Positions 43,751 to 52,369 of a DNA stretch of 64,000 bases are shown piece by piece. The DNA lies in NCBI RefSeq assembly GCF_021608225.1, contig NZ_JAKIJS010000001.1:2170001-2234000 (forward strand), in the 5' to 3' direction. The notes under the pieces were generated by a model. It made no database searches and was not told the origin of the DNA. It saw only the letters and a program-made list of their open reading frames with translations. The number at the start of each line of letters is the position of its first letter. Within the stretch, counting starts at the first letter, position 1. Made by a program: the position numbers and the translations under genes. This DNA is from Pseudalkalibacillus berkeleyi (GTDB lineage: Bacteria; Bacillota; Bacilli; Bacillales; Fictibacillaceae).

Positions 43751-45212
43751 CTTTCATTCCCCCACTCATATATTGATCAATCAATTTCTTGCGAGCAATT
43801 TTTTCGCTGACGGTATACGGAAAATCTTTCACTGTGATGTAAGCTTTTGGCCATTTGTATTTTGCGAGACTTTTCGCACATGAATGTTCTAAAGATCTTA
43901 CGTCATCTTCATTGCCTTTCCTCCATTTGATAAAAGCAACAACTTTCTCTCCCCAATATGTATCAGGTAGGCCGACTACCGCACACTCTTCAACTGAACG
44001 AACGGACTGAATCGTACGTTCAACTTCCTCAGGATAAATATTGAGTCCACCACTAATGATCATTTGGTTTGCTCGTCCTACTAAATAGACGAAACCATCT
44101 TCGTCTATTCGAGCAAGGTCACCTACTGTCACCCAACCATCTTTAATGACTTTTTCAGTTTCATTAGGTAGATTCCAATACTCTTTAAACACCATATCGC
44201 TTTTCACATAAAGTTTACCGATTTCACCTGGTTCCACTTCTTGAAAGTGCTGATCACGGATCGTTAAGGATACGCCAGCAAAGGGACGCCCTACGGAATC
44301 TGCTTTTTCCACAGCATAGGAATGGTGCAGAATCGATACAAAGCTCAATTCCGAAGCACCGTAAAACTCGATGCAATTCGCATTAACAAACATCTTTTCC
44401 ACCTTCGCACGTCTTGAGTGATTCCACTTAGCCCCTGAAGAAATAATGCAATCAACTGCCTCCCACTGCTTAGCCTTTTCATTTAATAATGATTCAAGCA
44501 TGGTAGGAACGACATACAAGAAGGTTCTCGCGGTATTCTGGACATTCCGAGCGACTTTTGCTGCAGAAAATTGCTCAATTAATCGGATTGTAGCTCCGCT
44601 AGCTAAAGCATGTATTGCACCATACAAAAATAGAGAATGAGCCAAAGAACCAGTGATGATCACTTCATCATCAGGGCGAACTTGATATTCAGCATCGGTG
44701 TTTTTAAAACTTTCTGTCCACGACCGTTGTGTTCGAACAAACCCCTTAGGTTTACCTGATGTCCCCGACGTATATCCTAAATAAAAGATTGACGCTGGAT
44801 GCGGCTGTGGGAGCTGTATCTGATCATTTAAATCTATATCATCGGAGGAAGTGATCTGCTCCCCCTCCCAAATATCTATTAAAGTCTCATGATCAAAATC
44901 TGTAATAAGTAAGTCAGTTTCACTATCTGACAGTATTTCTTTTACTGCTGCACTAGGCACCTTCGGATCTATCGGCACCGCTTTCCAACCTATGGAGGAA
45001 GCAGCTAGAAAATAAATAATGAAGTCAACACGATTCATTGAAAAATAAAGTGCAATCGTACCCTTTTCAATCGGTACTTTTTGATAGATATGCTGTGCAG
45101 CGAGCGCGACCTTACGATTCAGTTGTCCATAGGTCCATGTCTTGTCAGACGTTGTAATGGCGATAGAATCAGGATGATTGTTCGCCTGTTTTTTTATATG
45201 GTCAAAAATCAT
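43743..45212 (-). CDS. yhfT: AMP-forming acyl-CoA ligase (YhfT-like)
   Basis: 489 residues of ANL superfamily. The P-loop-like motif is YTSGTSGKPKGFV near residue 150, A4/A5 regions are EFYGASELSF, GWVTVGDLARIDEDGF and RANQMIISGGLNIYPEEVE, and the catalytic Lys lies in VSEKIARKKL. Substrate unknown; size is smaller than long-chain ligases. It is followed by thiolase and hot-dog genes, and lies downstream of bioY across an internal terminator. Confidence 0.87.
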   Translation of the reverse strand: MIFDHIKKQANNHPDSIAITTSDKTWTYGQLNRKVALAAQHIYQKVPIEKGTIALYFSMNRVDFIIYFLAASSIGWKAVPIDPKVPSAAVKEILSDSETDLLITDFDHETLIDIWEGEQITSSDDIDLNDQIQLPQPHPASIFYLGYTSGTSGKPKGFVRTQRSWTESFKNTDAEYQVRPDDEVIITGSLAHSLFLYGAIHALASGATIRLIEQFSAAKVARNVQNTARTFLYVVPTMLESLLNEKAKQWEAVDCIISSGAKWNHSRRAKVEKMFVNANCIEFYGASELSFVSILHHSYAVEKADSVGRPFAGVSLTIRDQHFQEVEPGEIGKLYVKSDMVFKEYWNLPNETEKVIKDGWVTVGDLARIDEDGFVYLVGRANQMIISGGLNIYPEEVERTIQSVRSVEECAVVGLPDTYWGEKVVAFIKWRKGNEDDVRSLEHSCAKSLAKYKWPKAYITVKDFPYTVSEKIARKKLIDQYMSGGMKDE

Positions 45213-45235
45213 GAACGTTACCTACCTTTTTTATT

Positions 45236-45276
45236 AAAAAGAAAGAGGCTGTCAACGAAGACGAACCTCTTTCTTT
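45236..45276 (-). terminator. Internal terminator between bioY and the ligase gene
   Basis: On the minus strand AAGAAAGAGG and CCTCTTTCTT pair around a 17-base loop and are followed by TTTTTAATAA. It may limit read-through from the bioY promoter into the downstream genes. Confidence 0.8.
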
Positions 45277-45293
45277 AGGGTATCATATGCAAC

Positions 45294-45860
45294 TTATGCA
45301 GCAAGATTTTTCTTATTAGTTGTCAAAACTGGATTTCGTTTCTTCATTTTTACAACGACGAATGCTGCAATAATTGCCTTAACCATATCCCCAGGAATAT
45401 AAGCAATTGCTGATAATGCTGCTGCTGGAAGGGATAGATCTAGGACAAATGCAGTCACTGGAATTCCAGCTGCGTACACGACAATGATTCCACCCAATAT
45501 ATTAAATAAAAGTACTTTCCAAAACTTAAGGTTCGCCCATGACTTTTCAACGAGATAACCGATGACTAATGCTGCAATCGGCCAGCTCAGTATATAACCT
45601 GCACTAGGACCTACCAGCTCATCAATGCCTCCACGCATTCCAGAAAGAACAGGTGCACCAGAAATAATTAATCCGATAAATACGAGTAAACTCAATCCAC
45701 CGAGACGCGCTCCAAGTAATCCTCCGGCTAGCATTACACCCAATGTTTGTGCTGTAATAGGTACAGGTGATCCTGGCACGGGAATGGGTGGTACTAGACC
45801 TAGTGCCGCAACCACTGCCGCAAACATTGCTGCATATACGAGCGTGTATGTTTTCTTCAT
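45294..45860 (-). CDS. bioY: Biotin transporter BioY
   Basis: 188 residues with six membrane helices, typical of BioY S-components. Family motifs include VPGSPVPITAQTLGVMLAG near residue 28 and GPSAGYILSWPIAALVIGYL near residue 84. It takes up biotin, with or without an ECF module; no ECF genes lie nearby. A promoter with TTGACA and CATAAT plus a BirA-like operator lies upstream. In B. subtilis the corresponding gene is yhfU. Confidence 0.93.
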   Translation of the reverse strand: MKKTYTLVYAAMFAAVVAALGLVPPIPVPGSPVPITAQTLGVMLAGGLLGARLGGLSLLVFIGLIISGAPVLSGMRGGIDELVGPSAGYILSWPIAALVIGYLVEKSWANLKFWKVLLFNILGGIIVVYAAGIPVTAFVLDLSLPAAALSAIAYIPGDMVKAIIAAFVVVKMKKRNPVLTTNKKNLAA

Positions 45861-45907
45861 TTTCCTTCACTTCCTATTCTAGTTGTATACATTGTACATC
45901 CAAGACT

Positions 45908-45936
45908 ATTATGAAATATGGAGTGAATTGTGTCAA
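45908..45936 (-). promoter_or_regulatory. bioY promoter
   Basis: On the minus strand TTGACA (45936-45931), 17-bp spacer, CATAAT (45913-45908), about 48 bp before the bioY start codon. The -35 lies inside the BirA-like operator. Confidence 0.85.
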
Positions 45937-45959
45937 CTTAAAATTAACTAAGGTTAACA
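45931..45959. promoter_or_regulatory. Probable BirA operator
   Basis: TGTCAAC (45931-45937), 15 bases, GTTAACA (45953-45959). This is the half-site pair and spacing expected for Bacillus BirA operators (TGTTAAC-N15-GTTAACA type), with one mismatch on the left. It covers the bioY -35 box, so biotin-loaded BirA should repress. The divergent mpg start is 18 bp away. Confidence 0.8.
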
Positions 45960-45977
45960 GAAGATAGGTGATTATAT

Positions 45978-46589
45978 ATGACGATTACAAAGGAATTTTT
46001 GGAACAACCAACTTTGGAGCTTGCTCGACAATTAATCGGTAAGGAATTGGTACACGAGACGACGCAAGGCACCTTATCAGGAAAAATCGTTGAGGTTGAA
46101 GCGTATAAAGGGCCAGAGGATAAAGCCGCCCACTCATACGGAGGTAGGAGAACCTCTCGCACAGAAATAATGTACAGTGCGCCTGGGCATGTGTATATGT
46201 TTTTAATCTATGGAATGCATCATTGCTTTAATATCGTTTCAGGTCCCATTGGAAAGCCTGAGGCCATTTTAATCCGGGCATTAGAACCAATCCAAGGGAT
46301 TGAACTTATGCTTAAGAATCGATTTGGCATAAAAGAATCCTATCTAAGAAGTCAGTATCGAAATCTCACAAATGGACCTGGCAAGCTATGTAAAGCAATG
46401 CAGTTGAATATGGATCTATATGGACAAACACTCATGGATAATCATAGTGTGTCTATCAGGCACTCCCAATCTGTAGATGACTCTGATATCATACGTAGCC
46501 CTCGTATTAATATAGACTACGCAGAAGAGCATGCCGCTTTACCATATCGTTTTCATTTGAGAGATCATCCGCATGTTTCGAAAGCTTAA
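45978..46589 (+). CDS. mpg: 3-methyladenine DNA glycosylase (AAG/Mpg family)
   Basis: 203 residues. Family motifs are KIVEVEAYKGPEDKAAHSYG near residue 36 (catalytic Glu, Tyr), GRRTSRTEIMYSAPGHVYMF near residue 54, and RNLTNGPGKLCKAM near residue 134. It removes alkylated bases such as 3-methyladenine and hypoxanthine. It is transcribed divergently from bioY, with the BirA-like site between them. Confidence 0.93.
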   Translation: MTITKEFLEQPTLELARQLIGKELVHETTQGTLSGKIVEVEAYKGPEDKAAHSYGGRRTSRTEIMYSAPGHVYMFLIYGMHHCFNIVSGPIGKPEAILIRALEPIQGIELMLKNRFGIKESYLRSQYRNLTNGPGKLCKAMQLNMDLYGQTLMDNHSVSIRHSQSVDDSDIIRSPRINIDYAEEHAALPYRFHLRDHPHVSKA

Positions 46590-46679
46590 GTTATGATGAA
46601 TTCAGATCCGATTGTTTAGCAAAAAACGAGCTTGACCTTCCAATATCATCTAAGACGACTTGGATTCGGTCAAACTCGA

Positions 46680-47390
46680 TTAATGAGATGGATTTAGTTG
46701 TTTTAACTCTAGTTCTTCTTCTGTTTGAAGAGATTTTTCTTTCTGACTAGTTGAAATCAACCCTAACAATTGTGCAACCTTTTTCTTTCGATTTGAATAT
46801 CGGAAAAGTGTAATAATGTACCAAAAGGCTATAATTGTCGTTGTTTTCAACACGGTTTCAAAATTAAATGTTAAATTTTCAAAGTCAATAACATTTAGTA
46901 TGTGAGCTGCTGCAACACCGAGTAGAAAGGCAGCTACCCATACACCAGGGCGCAAATCACGATAACCCCTATGTAAGGTGTGAATGAAGGAAGATAACAA
47001 TCTTAATTCAGTCTGATTATATTGATGCAGACGATTTTTTGTGAACTTAAGGTCGGGAATAATGCCATTTGACCGCTTATTGTCCGTCAAATGTTTAAAC
47101 ATTAATTCAAAATCTATAAAACTACTAAGGCTATTCTCGATTTTTCGATGCATGTAGTTATGATACATATACCAAAGATAAATTTTTTCTGAAAGACGGA
47201 TGATTGCATATAAGAGTATTGTAACAAGTGCGAATTGCACCCAAAAATTTTCTAAGAAGAAATCGAAAAAGGCCCAAATTGCCATAACAAGCACTTTCAG
47301 CTTAGTGCCGAACAATGTTGCGACAAGTAATATGAGATCAGTTACTTTTTCCACAAGTATAGCCTCCTGTTTGTCTGTTGGTTTCATCAT
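46680..47390 (-). CDS. Hypothetical membrane protein
   Basis: 236 residues with about four membrane helices: residues 15-38, 50-70 (FWVQFALVTILLYAIIRL), 150-170 (WVAAFLLGVAAAHILNVI) and 180-200. A helical cytosolic loop (residues 75-145) lies between pairs 2 and 3. No motif was recognised. ATG at 47390 is 11 bases after GGAG; a GTG-type longer start to 47417 is less likely. The gene is isolated, divergent from the small gene at 47536. Confidence 0.6.
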   Translation of the reverse strand: MMKPTDKQEAILVEKVTDLILLVATLFGTKLKVLVMAIWAFFDFFLENFWVQFALVTILLYAIIRLSEKIYLWYMYHNYMHRKIENSLSSFIDFELMFKHLTDNKRSNGIIPDLKFTKNRLHQYNQTELRLLSSFIHTLHRGYRDLRPGVWVAAFLLGVAAAHILNVIDFENLTFNFETVLKTTTIIAFWYIITLFRYSNRKKKVAQLLGLISTSQKEKSLQTEEELELKQLNPSH

Positions 47391-47535
47391 ATCATTTTTC
47401 ACTCCACTACATGACAAACATTTACAAAATCCTCAATTTTTTCTCTTTATTCTCCCCTCACATCACCCCCTATCTCCGCACCATAGCAGCGAATCTTATA
47501 GGTAAAATCAAGTTCTATTTGGAGGTTGGACATAT

Positions 47536-47733
47536 ATGAAAATCGTGTTTTTTGAGAAGGGCGATCTAATGATTATCGTAGGTTCTTCAAAACTTAAAGG
47601 AGAACTCACCATAGAGCAAATCAAAACTGAAAGTGAAAAGAAAGCAAAAGAACTTTCTCAACTACTTGGACGAGAAATTGGCTTCATGCTAGATATGAAC
47701 GGAAAATTAGAAAACGATATGGCAATGAAGTAG
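47536..47733 (+). CDS. Small conserved-looking protein, 65 residues
   Basis: MKIVFFEKGDLMIIVGSSKL, then a helix with Glu/Lys (IKTESEKKAKELSQLLG) and a short C-terminus. GGAGGTTGG lies about 10 bases before ATG, and a strong terminator follows. Beta-beta-alpha prediction suggests a small cytosolic protein. No family recognised. Confidence 0.6.
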   Translation: MKIVFFEKGDLMIIVGSSKLKGELTIEQIKTESEKKAKELSQLLGREIGFMLDMNGKLENDMAMK

Positions 47734-47742
47734 TAGGAACCT

Positions 47743-47797
47743 GAAAAAGCTGGCTCCCAAAATCCACACAAAATGGATATGGGTCCAGCTTTTTTAT
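47743..47797 (+). terminator. Terminator after the 47536 gene
   Basis: AAAAAGCTGG and CCAGCTTTTTT pair outside; CCCAAAATCCA and TGGATATGGG extend the stem. T run follows. Confidence 0.88.
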
Positions 47798-47818
47798 TTG
47801 GGTTATGTTGACTTATGG

Positions 47819-48159
47819 GTGCTCCGTAGACCAATTACCTCGCTACCGAGCACTCATTCAACCTCTTTGAGTGCTCCGTAAACCAATTACCCCGCTACCG
47901 AGCACCCATTCAACCTCTTTGAGTGCTCCGTAGACCGATTACCTCGCTACCGAGCACTCATTCAACCTCTTTGGGTGCTCCGTAGACCAATTACCTCGCT
48001 ACCGAGAACCCATTCAACATCTTTGGGTGCTCCGTAGACCAATTACCTCGCTACCGAGCACTCATTCAACCTCTTTGGGTGCTCCGCAAACCAATTACCT
48101 CGCTACCGAGCACTCATTCAACCTCTTTGGGTGCTCCGTAGAAATCGGTACCGCCACGT
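47819..48159. repeat. 52-bp tandem repeat array, seven units (locus 2)
   Basis: Units begin at 47819, 47871, 47923, 47975, 48027, 48079 and 48131 (last partial), exactly 52 bp apart. They have the same ends as locus 1 (GTGCTCCGTAG and CTACCGAGCAC), but the loop is ACCAATTACCTCG and the linker TCATTCAACCTCTTTGA. The array lies between a convergent small gene and the SGNH hydrolase gene. Non-coding. Confidence 0.95.
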
Positions 48160-48235
48160 CCTTTGGATACACGGCGTAAAACCCGCATAGTGAAATTCAA
48201 CTAGCGGGTTGAACCGAGCTATTATAAAACTGAGG

Positions 48236-48985
48236 TTAGTTCAACAAAGCATTTTTCTTCATTTCGTTGATAACCCGGTCTGAAAGTAAATCATATCCAG
48301 CAGGGTTTGGGTGAATAATGTCTTTGAAGTAACGTTGCTTCTCTTTCTTCAAATACAAATCAATTGTGGAAACATAATACGTATTTGGGAACTCCGCCAC
48401 CATACCTTCTGTAACCTGATTCCAATTGTTTAGTATTTTATGGAGCTGGTCATGATTAACAAGGTCCGTATATGGATCATACATTCCAATCAGAAGTAAA
48501 GGTGCAAATTGGTTATCCTTACGAATTTGACCGACTAATTCGCTCAGATTTTCTTGGAAAATTCCCCTCTTCTCTTCCATCTCGGTTGGATTGACAGCAT
48601 TCATATCCCGTCTAGCTGCTTGAATAAAATCATTCGTCCCAATAAACAGAAAGATATAATTAGCTTGACTAATCTTTTGTTTCGTTTCTATGTTTTGGAT
48701 ATGAACCATAATTTGGTCCGTACGGTAACCTCTAATGCCATAACGATTCAATATGACCTGACTGCCAATTTCATTTGACATTCTTGTTTGGACTCTACCA
48801 ATATACCCTATCCGCTCTGGGTCACCACTCCCATATGTGAGTGAATCTCCTATCGCGACAACTTGTACAGCATCAGCATCGTTTATTTCTGATTCTGCAA
48901 AATGATCGTCAAGTACATTTATGCCAAAGATCATTAAGATGATAAACAATATTCTCATTGTGTATGTTAATATTTTATGCAACAC
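48236..48985 (-). CDS. SGNH/GDSL hydrolase, membrane anchored or secreted
   Basis: 249 residues. One N-terminal hydrophobic helix (residues 8-25) precedes the hydrolase domain. VVAIGDSLTYGSGDP near residue 42 is block I (Ser), FIGTNDF near residue 115 is block III (Asn), and DIIHPNPAGYDLL near residue 225 is block V (Asp-His). Probably cleaves an ester on the outer side of the membrane, such as a lipid or cell-wall substituent. GTG start with GAGG 7 bases upstream. Confidence 0.88.
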   Translation of the reverse strand: MLHKILTYTMRILFIILMIFGINVLDDHFAESEINDADAVQVVAIGDSLTYGSGDPERIGYIGRVQTRMSNEIGSQVILNRYGIRGYRTDQIMVHIQNIETKQKISQANYIFLFIGTNDFIQAARRDMNAVNPTEMEEKRGIFQENLSELVGQIRKDNQFAPLLLIGMYDPYTDLVNHDQLHKILNNWNQVTEGMVAEFPNTYYVSTIDLYLKKEKQRYFKDIIHPNPAGYDLLSDRVINEMKKNALLN

Positions 48986-49015
48986 GCGTATTCCTCAATT
49001 TCATGTTTTGTCTAC

Positions 49016-49171
49016 TCAGAGGTGATAATCCTCTTTCTTCCTATCGAACTCTTCCCATAAATGATAGACATCATAATCCGTCGTGTCAATTCGGATAAAA
49101 CGTTGCAGCAAACTACAAACACCAATCGTCATAAATGCAAATGCCATAAAGGTTAACAAAAAATACGCCAT
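49016..49171 (-). CDS. Small membrane protein, 51 residues
   Basis: MAYFLLTFMAFAFMTIGVCS, one hydrophobic helix, then an acidic cytosolic tail (TTDYDVYHLWEEFDRKKEDY). The start at 49171 is preferred because GGGTGGAG lies about 4-6 bases upstream; longer in-frame starts exist. It lies between the SGNH hydrolase and the c-di-GMP protein on the same strand. Confidence 0.55.
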   Translation of the reverse strand: MAYFLLTFMAFAFMTIGVCSLLQRFIRIDTTDYDVYHLWEEFDRKKEDYHL

Positions 49172-49255
49172 TACACTCCACCCTCTCTGATCCATTACTT
49201 TCATTTTATTGATCAGATTCAGTTGATAGAACAGCATGACGTATGATTTGACGAT

Positions 49256-52192
49256 TTATAAAGTTGCTAAACGGTTACTTTTCAAGATTTCATCCAACAT
49301 ATCCGCTTCCATAGGACGATAGAAATGATAGCCTTGTACCTCATTACAATTTTGGCTTTCTAAAAATGCCAATTGTTCCCCAGTTTCAACGCCTTCAGCA
49401 ACAACACGCATTTTCATACTATGACCAAGGTTGATGACTGCTTTTGCGATCGCTTCCTCATCTGGACTTTTCCCAATACCTCTTACAAAGGATTGATCAA
49501 TTTTTAATGAATGGACATGAAATTTCTTTAAATAACTTAAAGAAGAATAACCTGTTCCAAAATCATCAATTGCGATGCGAATCCCCATTTTCTCGAGATC
49601 TTCTAGGCTTTGCACAATGCTTTCCTCATATTTCATTAGTGTGCTTTCCGTAATTTCAATCTCTAACCAACTGCCATCAATCTCTACATCCTGTAGTACT
49701 TTTCGGATAGAATTAGCTAGATTCCTTTGCAGAAATTGTCTTGCCGAGAAATTCACTGCCATACGAATCGGTGGATATCCCTTTTCCTGCCACTGTTTAT
49801 TCTGCTTGCAAGCATTCTCTAGTACCCAATTATCAATTTTTACAATTAGACCCGTTTCTTCTGCCAAAGGAATAAATTGACCAGGTGAGATAATCCCCCA
49901 TTGTGGATGATTCCATCTCACAAGGGCTTCAACCCCTATAATCTCATTCGCCGCAACATCAATACGTGGTTGATAATGCAGGATAAGCTCTTTATTTTCA
50001 ATTGCCTTATGCAAATCATTTTCAAGAACCAAGCGTTCATAATTGTTAATGTTCATAGAAGGTCTGTAAAACTCATAAGCATTTCTACCTTTTTCCTTTG
50101 CTCTGTACATTGCCATATCGGAGTGAGCAAGTAATGATTCAACATCCTCACCATCATCAGGATACAATGCGACACCGATACTAAAGGAAATATGAAACTC
50201 ATGGCCATCTATTATGATCGGCTCATCGAAAGATCGTGAAATCTTTTTGGCAATCTTCGTTAAATCAGAAATATGAATAACCTTTGGCACCAATACAGTG
50301 AATTCATCACCGCTCATTCGATAAACATGACCATTTTCCTGGATGACGGACTTAAGCTTTGAAGCAACAACAGAGAGTACACTGTCCCCGAATGCATGCC
50401 CTAAGGAATCATTAATGACTTTAAACCTGTCCATATCCAAAAATAAGACGCCTGCAATTAAATTTCTATTCTTGCAACGCATAATCAGTTGATCAAGGTC
50501 TTCTTGAAACTTCCTACGATTAGGAAGGTCTGTGAGAGAATCATGATAGGCCATATGCTTTATCGTTTCTTCGGTTTTCTTTCTTTTTGTAATATCACGG
50601 GCAACGACAACTACTTGTTTTACCTCTTCATTTGCGTCTAATACCGGCATGGCACGTGCTTCAATGACAACGTATTCACCATCAGCATTTCGATATTTAC
50701 ACTCTACGTCCTGTCTTTCCTTAGTGCGCACCAGCGTCTCGAAAGTTTCCAATACATTTTCTCGATCATCGTTATGCAGGTAAGTGCTAAAAGTATTTTC
50801 TAACTCTGGAAGTCTTCCAAAAATCTTTTGATATGCGGGAGATACATAGTTTACAATGCCTTTTGAGTCAAAGATCACGATCAAATCTGACATGTTTTCA
50901 GTCATGATTTTTAATCTTGTCTCACTTTCCCTCAATGCTTGTTTTGTCTGCTTTTGCTCTATTGCGAGGACCGCAATATCTGTATACATTTTAATTAACC
51001 GCTGGTCGGTTTTACTCGGTAAACGCGTTTTCAAACTATAAATTGTAACAATACCGAGAAGTTCATTCTTGGATGAGAGAATTGGCATGACCCAATATGA
51101 ACCTATTGAATACTCAAAGAAAAAGTTATGGAGATGTAAACTTAAAGGATCATCTTCTATATTTGATACGACAACAGGCTTTTTCAACGCTGCTGCTCTA
51201 CCACATCCGCTCACATCCTCACCTACATTCATTGTAGAAAGTTGAGGTGAATGGTTTTCACAAATGGACGGAGCCGCCGCAAGTTGTAACTCATTATTCT
51301 CTTGTGAGTATAGATGAATCGTACAAAATGTATGCTCAATATGGTCCTCTAAAGTCTTAGCTGTTACTTCTAATATTTCGTCTAACATAATATCAGTTGC
51401 AATCAACTCAAAAATGCGCTTCTGTCCCTTAAGCTGAGCCTCTGTTTCCTTCTGCTCCTGAACCTCATGGCTGACACAAACGATTTCTATTTCTTCATTT
51501 CTAGTTACCACATTCATCCGCTGTGACACCCAAAAAGATTGTTTATTCTTATGTACTAGCCTTATTTCTATACTTTGATCTGTTCCAGATTCTAACTGGG
51601 ATATGAATGCTTTAAACTTCGATTGATCTCGAACATCTATCAGTCTGGTAAAAGGTTTCCCTATGAGTTCTTCATTCGTAAATCCTAATCGTGATGACCC
51701 AGTCTTATTAAAAGATAATAACGTACCTGCTTTGTTCAAAGTAAAGTACATGGCTGGCGTATTCTCGTATAAATATCTGTATCTTTCTTTACTTGATTGT
51801 AATTCACTTTCAATTCTTTTTTTATTTGTAATATTTCGGACCGCCGCAAGGATATGGGTACACTCATCCTTTTCATTCAATATCGGTGTAAGAATAGTCT
51901 CTCCGACCATTGACGCGCCCTTCACTTCTGTTTCAATTTCATAATGATGTGGTTCTTTTGTAAAATAAGCTGTTTCATATGCTTGTTGAATCTCGTTGAA
52001 GACATTTTCAGTTAAAACCTCCCGCATATTCTTTCCGAAGGCTGAAGCTGTCACCCCAGAATTCTTTAACGCGGAATCATTTGCAGTTACATATCGAAAT
52101 TCCGGTCCTTGATCCACTTCCATTAAAAAGACCATATCTTTAAATCCATTGAAAATTGAGCGTAGTTGCTCTTCTTGTAATCGATTAAACAT
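49256..52192 (-). CDS. PAS-PAS-GAF-PAS-GGDEF-EAL cyclic-di-GMP protein
   Basis: 978 residues, soluble. Approximate order: PAS 1 (10-125), PAS 2 (135-250), GAF (265-415), PAS 3 (425-545), GGDEF (550-710), EAL (720-970). The GGDEF site is RMSGDEF, which can be active, and no RxxD inhibition site precedes it. EAL residues are complete: GVEALVRW, NFSARQF, EITES, IDDFGTGYSSL, KIDQSFV and EGVET. So phosphodiesterase activity is likely, with ligand-controlled synthesis possible. It is a lone gene. Confidence 0.92.
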   Translation of the reverse strand: MFNRLQEEQLRSIFNGFKDMVFLMEVDQGPEFRYVTANDSALKNSGVTASAFGKNMREVLTENVFNEIQQAYETAYFTKEPHHYEIETEVKGASMVGETILTPILNEKDECTHILAAVRNITNKKRIESELQSSKERYRYLYENTPAMYFTLNKAGTLLSFNKTGSSRLGFTNEELIGKPFTRLIDVRDQSKFKAFISQLESGTDQSIEIRLVHKNKQSFWVSQRMNVVTRNEEIEIVCVSHEVQEQKETEAQLKGQKRIFELIATDIMLDEILEVTAKTLEDHIEHTFCTIHLYSQENNELQLAAAPSICENHSPQLSTMNVGEDVSGCGRAAALKKPVVVSNIEDDPLSLHLHNFFFEYSIGSYWVMPILSSKNELLGIVTIYSLKTRLPSKTDQRLIKMYTDIAVLAIEQKQTKQALRESETRLKIMTENMSDLIVIFDSKGIVNYVSPAYQKIFGRLPELENTFSTYLHNDDRENVLETFETLVRTKERQDVECKYRNADGEYVVIEARAMPVLDANEEVKQVVVVARDITKRKKTEETIKHMAYHDSLTDLPNRRKFQEDLDQLIMRCKNRNLIAGVLFLDMDRFKVINDSLGHAFGDSVLSVVASKLKSVIQENGHVYRMSGDEFTVLVPKVIHISDLTKIAKKISRSFDEPIIIDGHEFHISFSIGVALYPDDGEDVESLLAHSDMAMYRAKEKGRNAYEFYRPSMNINNYERLVLENDLHKAIENKELILHYQPRIDVAANEIIGVEALVRWNHPQWGIISPGQFIPLAEETGLIVKIDNWVLENACKQNKQWQEKGYPPIRMAVNFSARQFLQRNLANSIRKVLQDVEIDGSWLEIEITESTLMKYEESIVQSLEDLEKMGIRIAIDDFGTGYSSLSYLKKFHVHSLKIDQSFVRGIGKSPDEEAIAKAVINLGHSMKMRVVAEGVETGEQLAFLESQNCNEVQGYHFYRPMEADMLDEILKSNRLATL

Positions 52193-52369
52193 GACCCAGG
52201 TCCCCTATAAACTGAGATTTTACTCTTTTTATTCATTTTGTCATATATTCTATATCGGTTTAAATTGAAAATTTTCGAGTACATTAGATGGTTTTATGTA
52301 GTTAATTTTACATATTTATCCTAGATTTGCAAAAAATAAATCAAGAACTTCGAAAAGGAGATGGATGAA

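Noticed and set aside
45622-45967. Plus- and minus-strand frames overlapping bioY
   Set aside because: Shadows of bioY in other frames; composition reflects its repetitive hydrophobic codons.
47819-48159. CRISPR array
   Set aside because: Same reasons as for locus 1: whole units are repeated and no cas genes are near.
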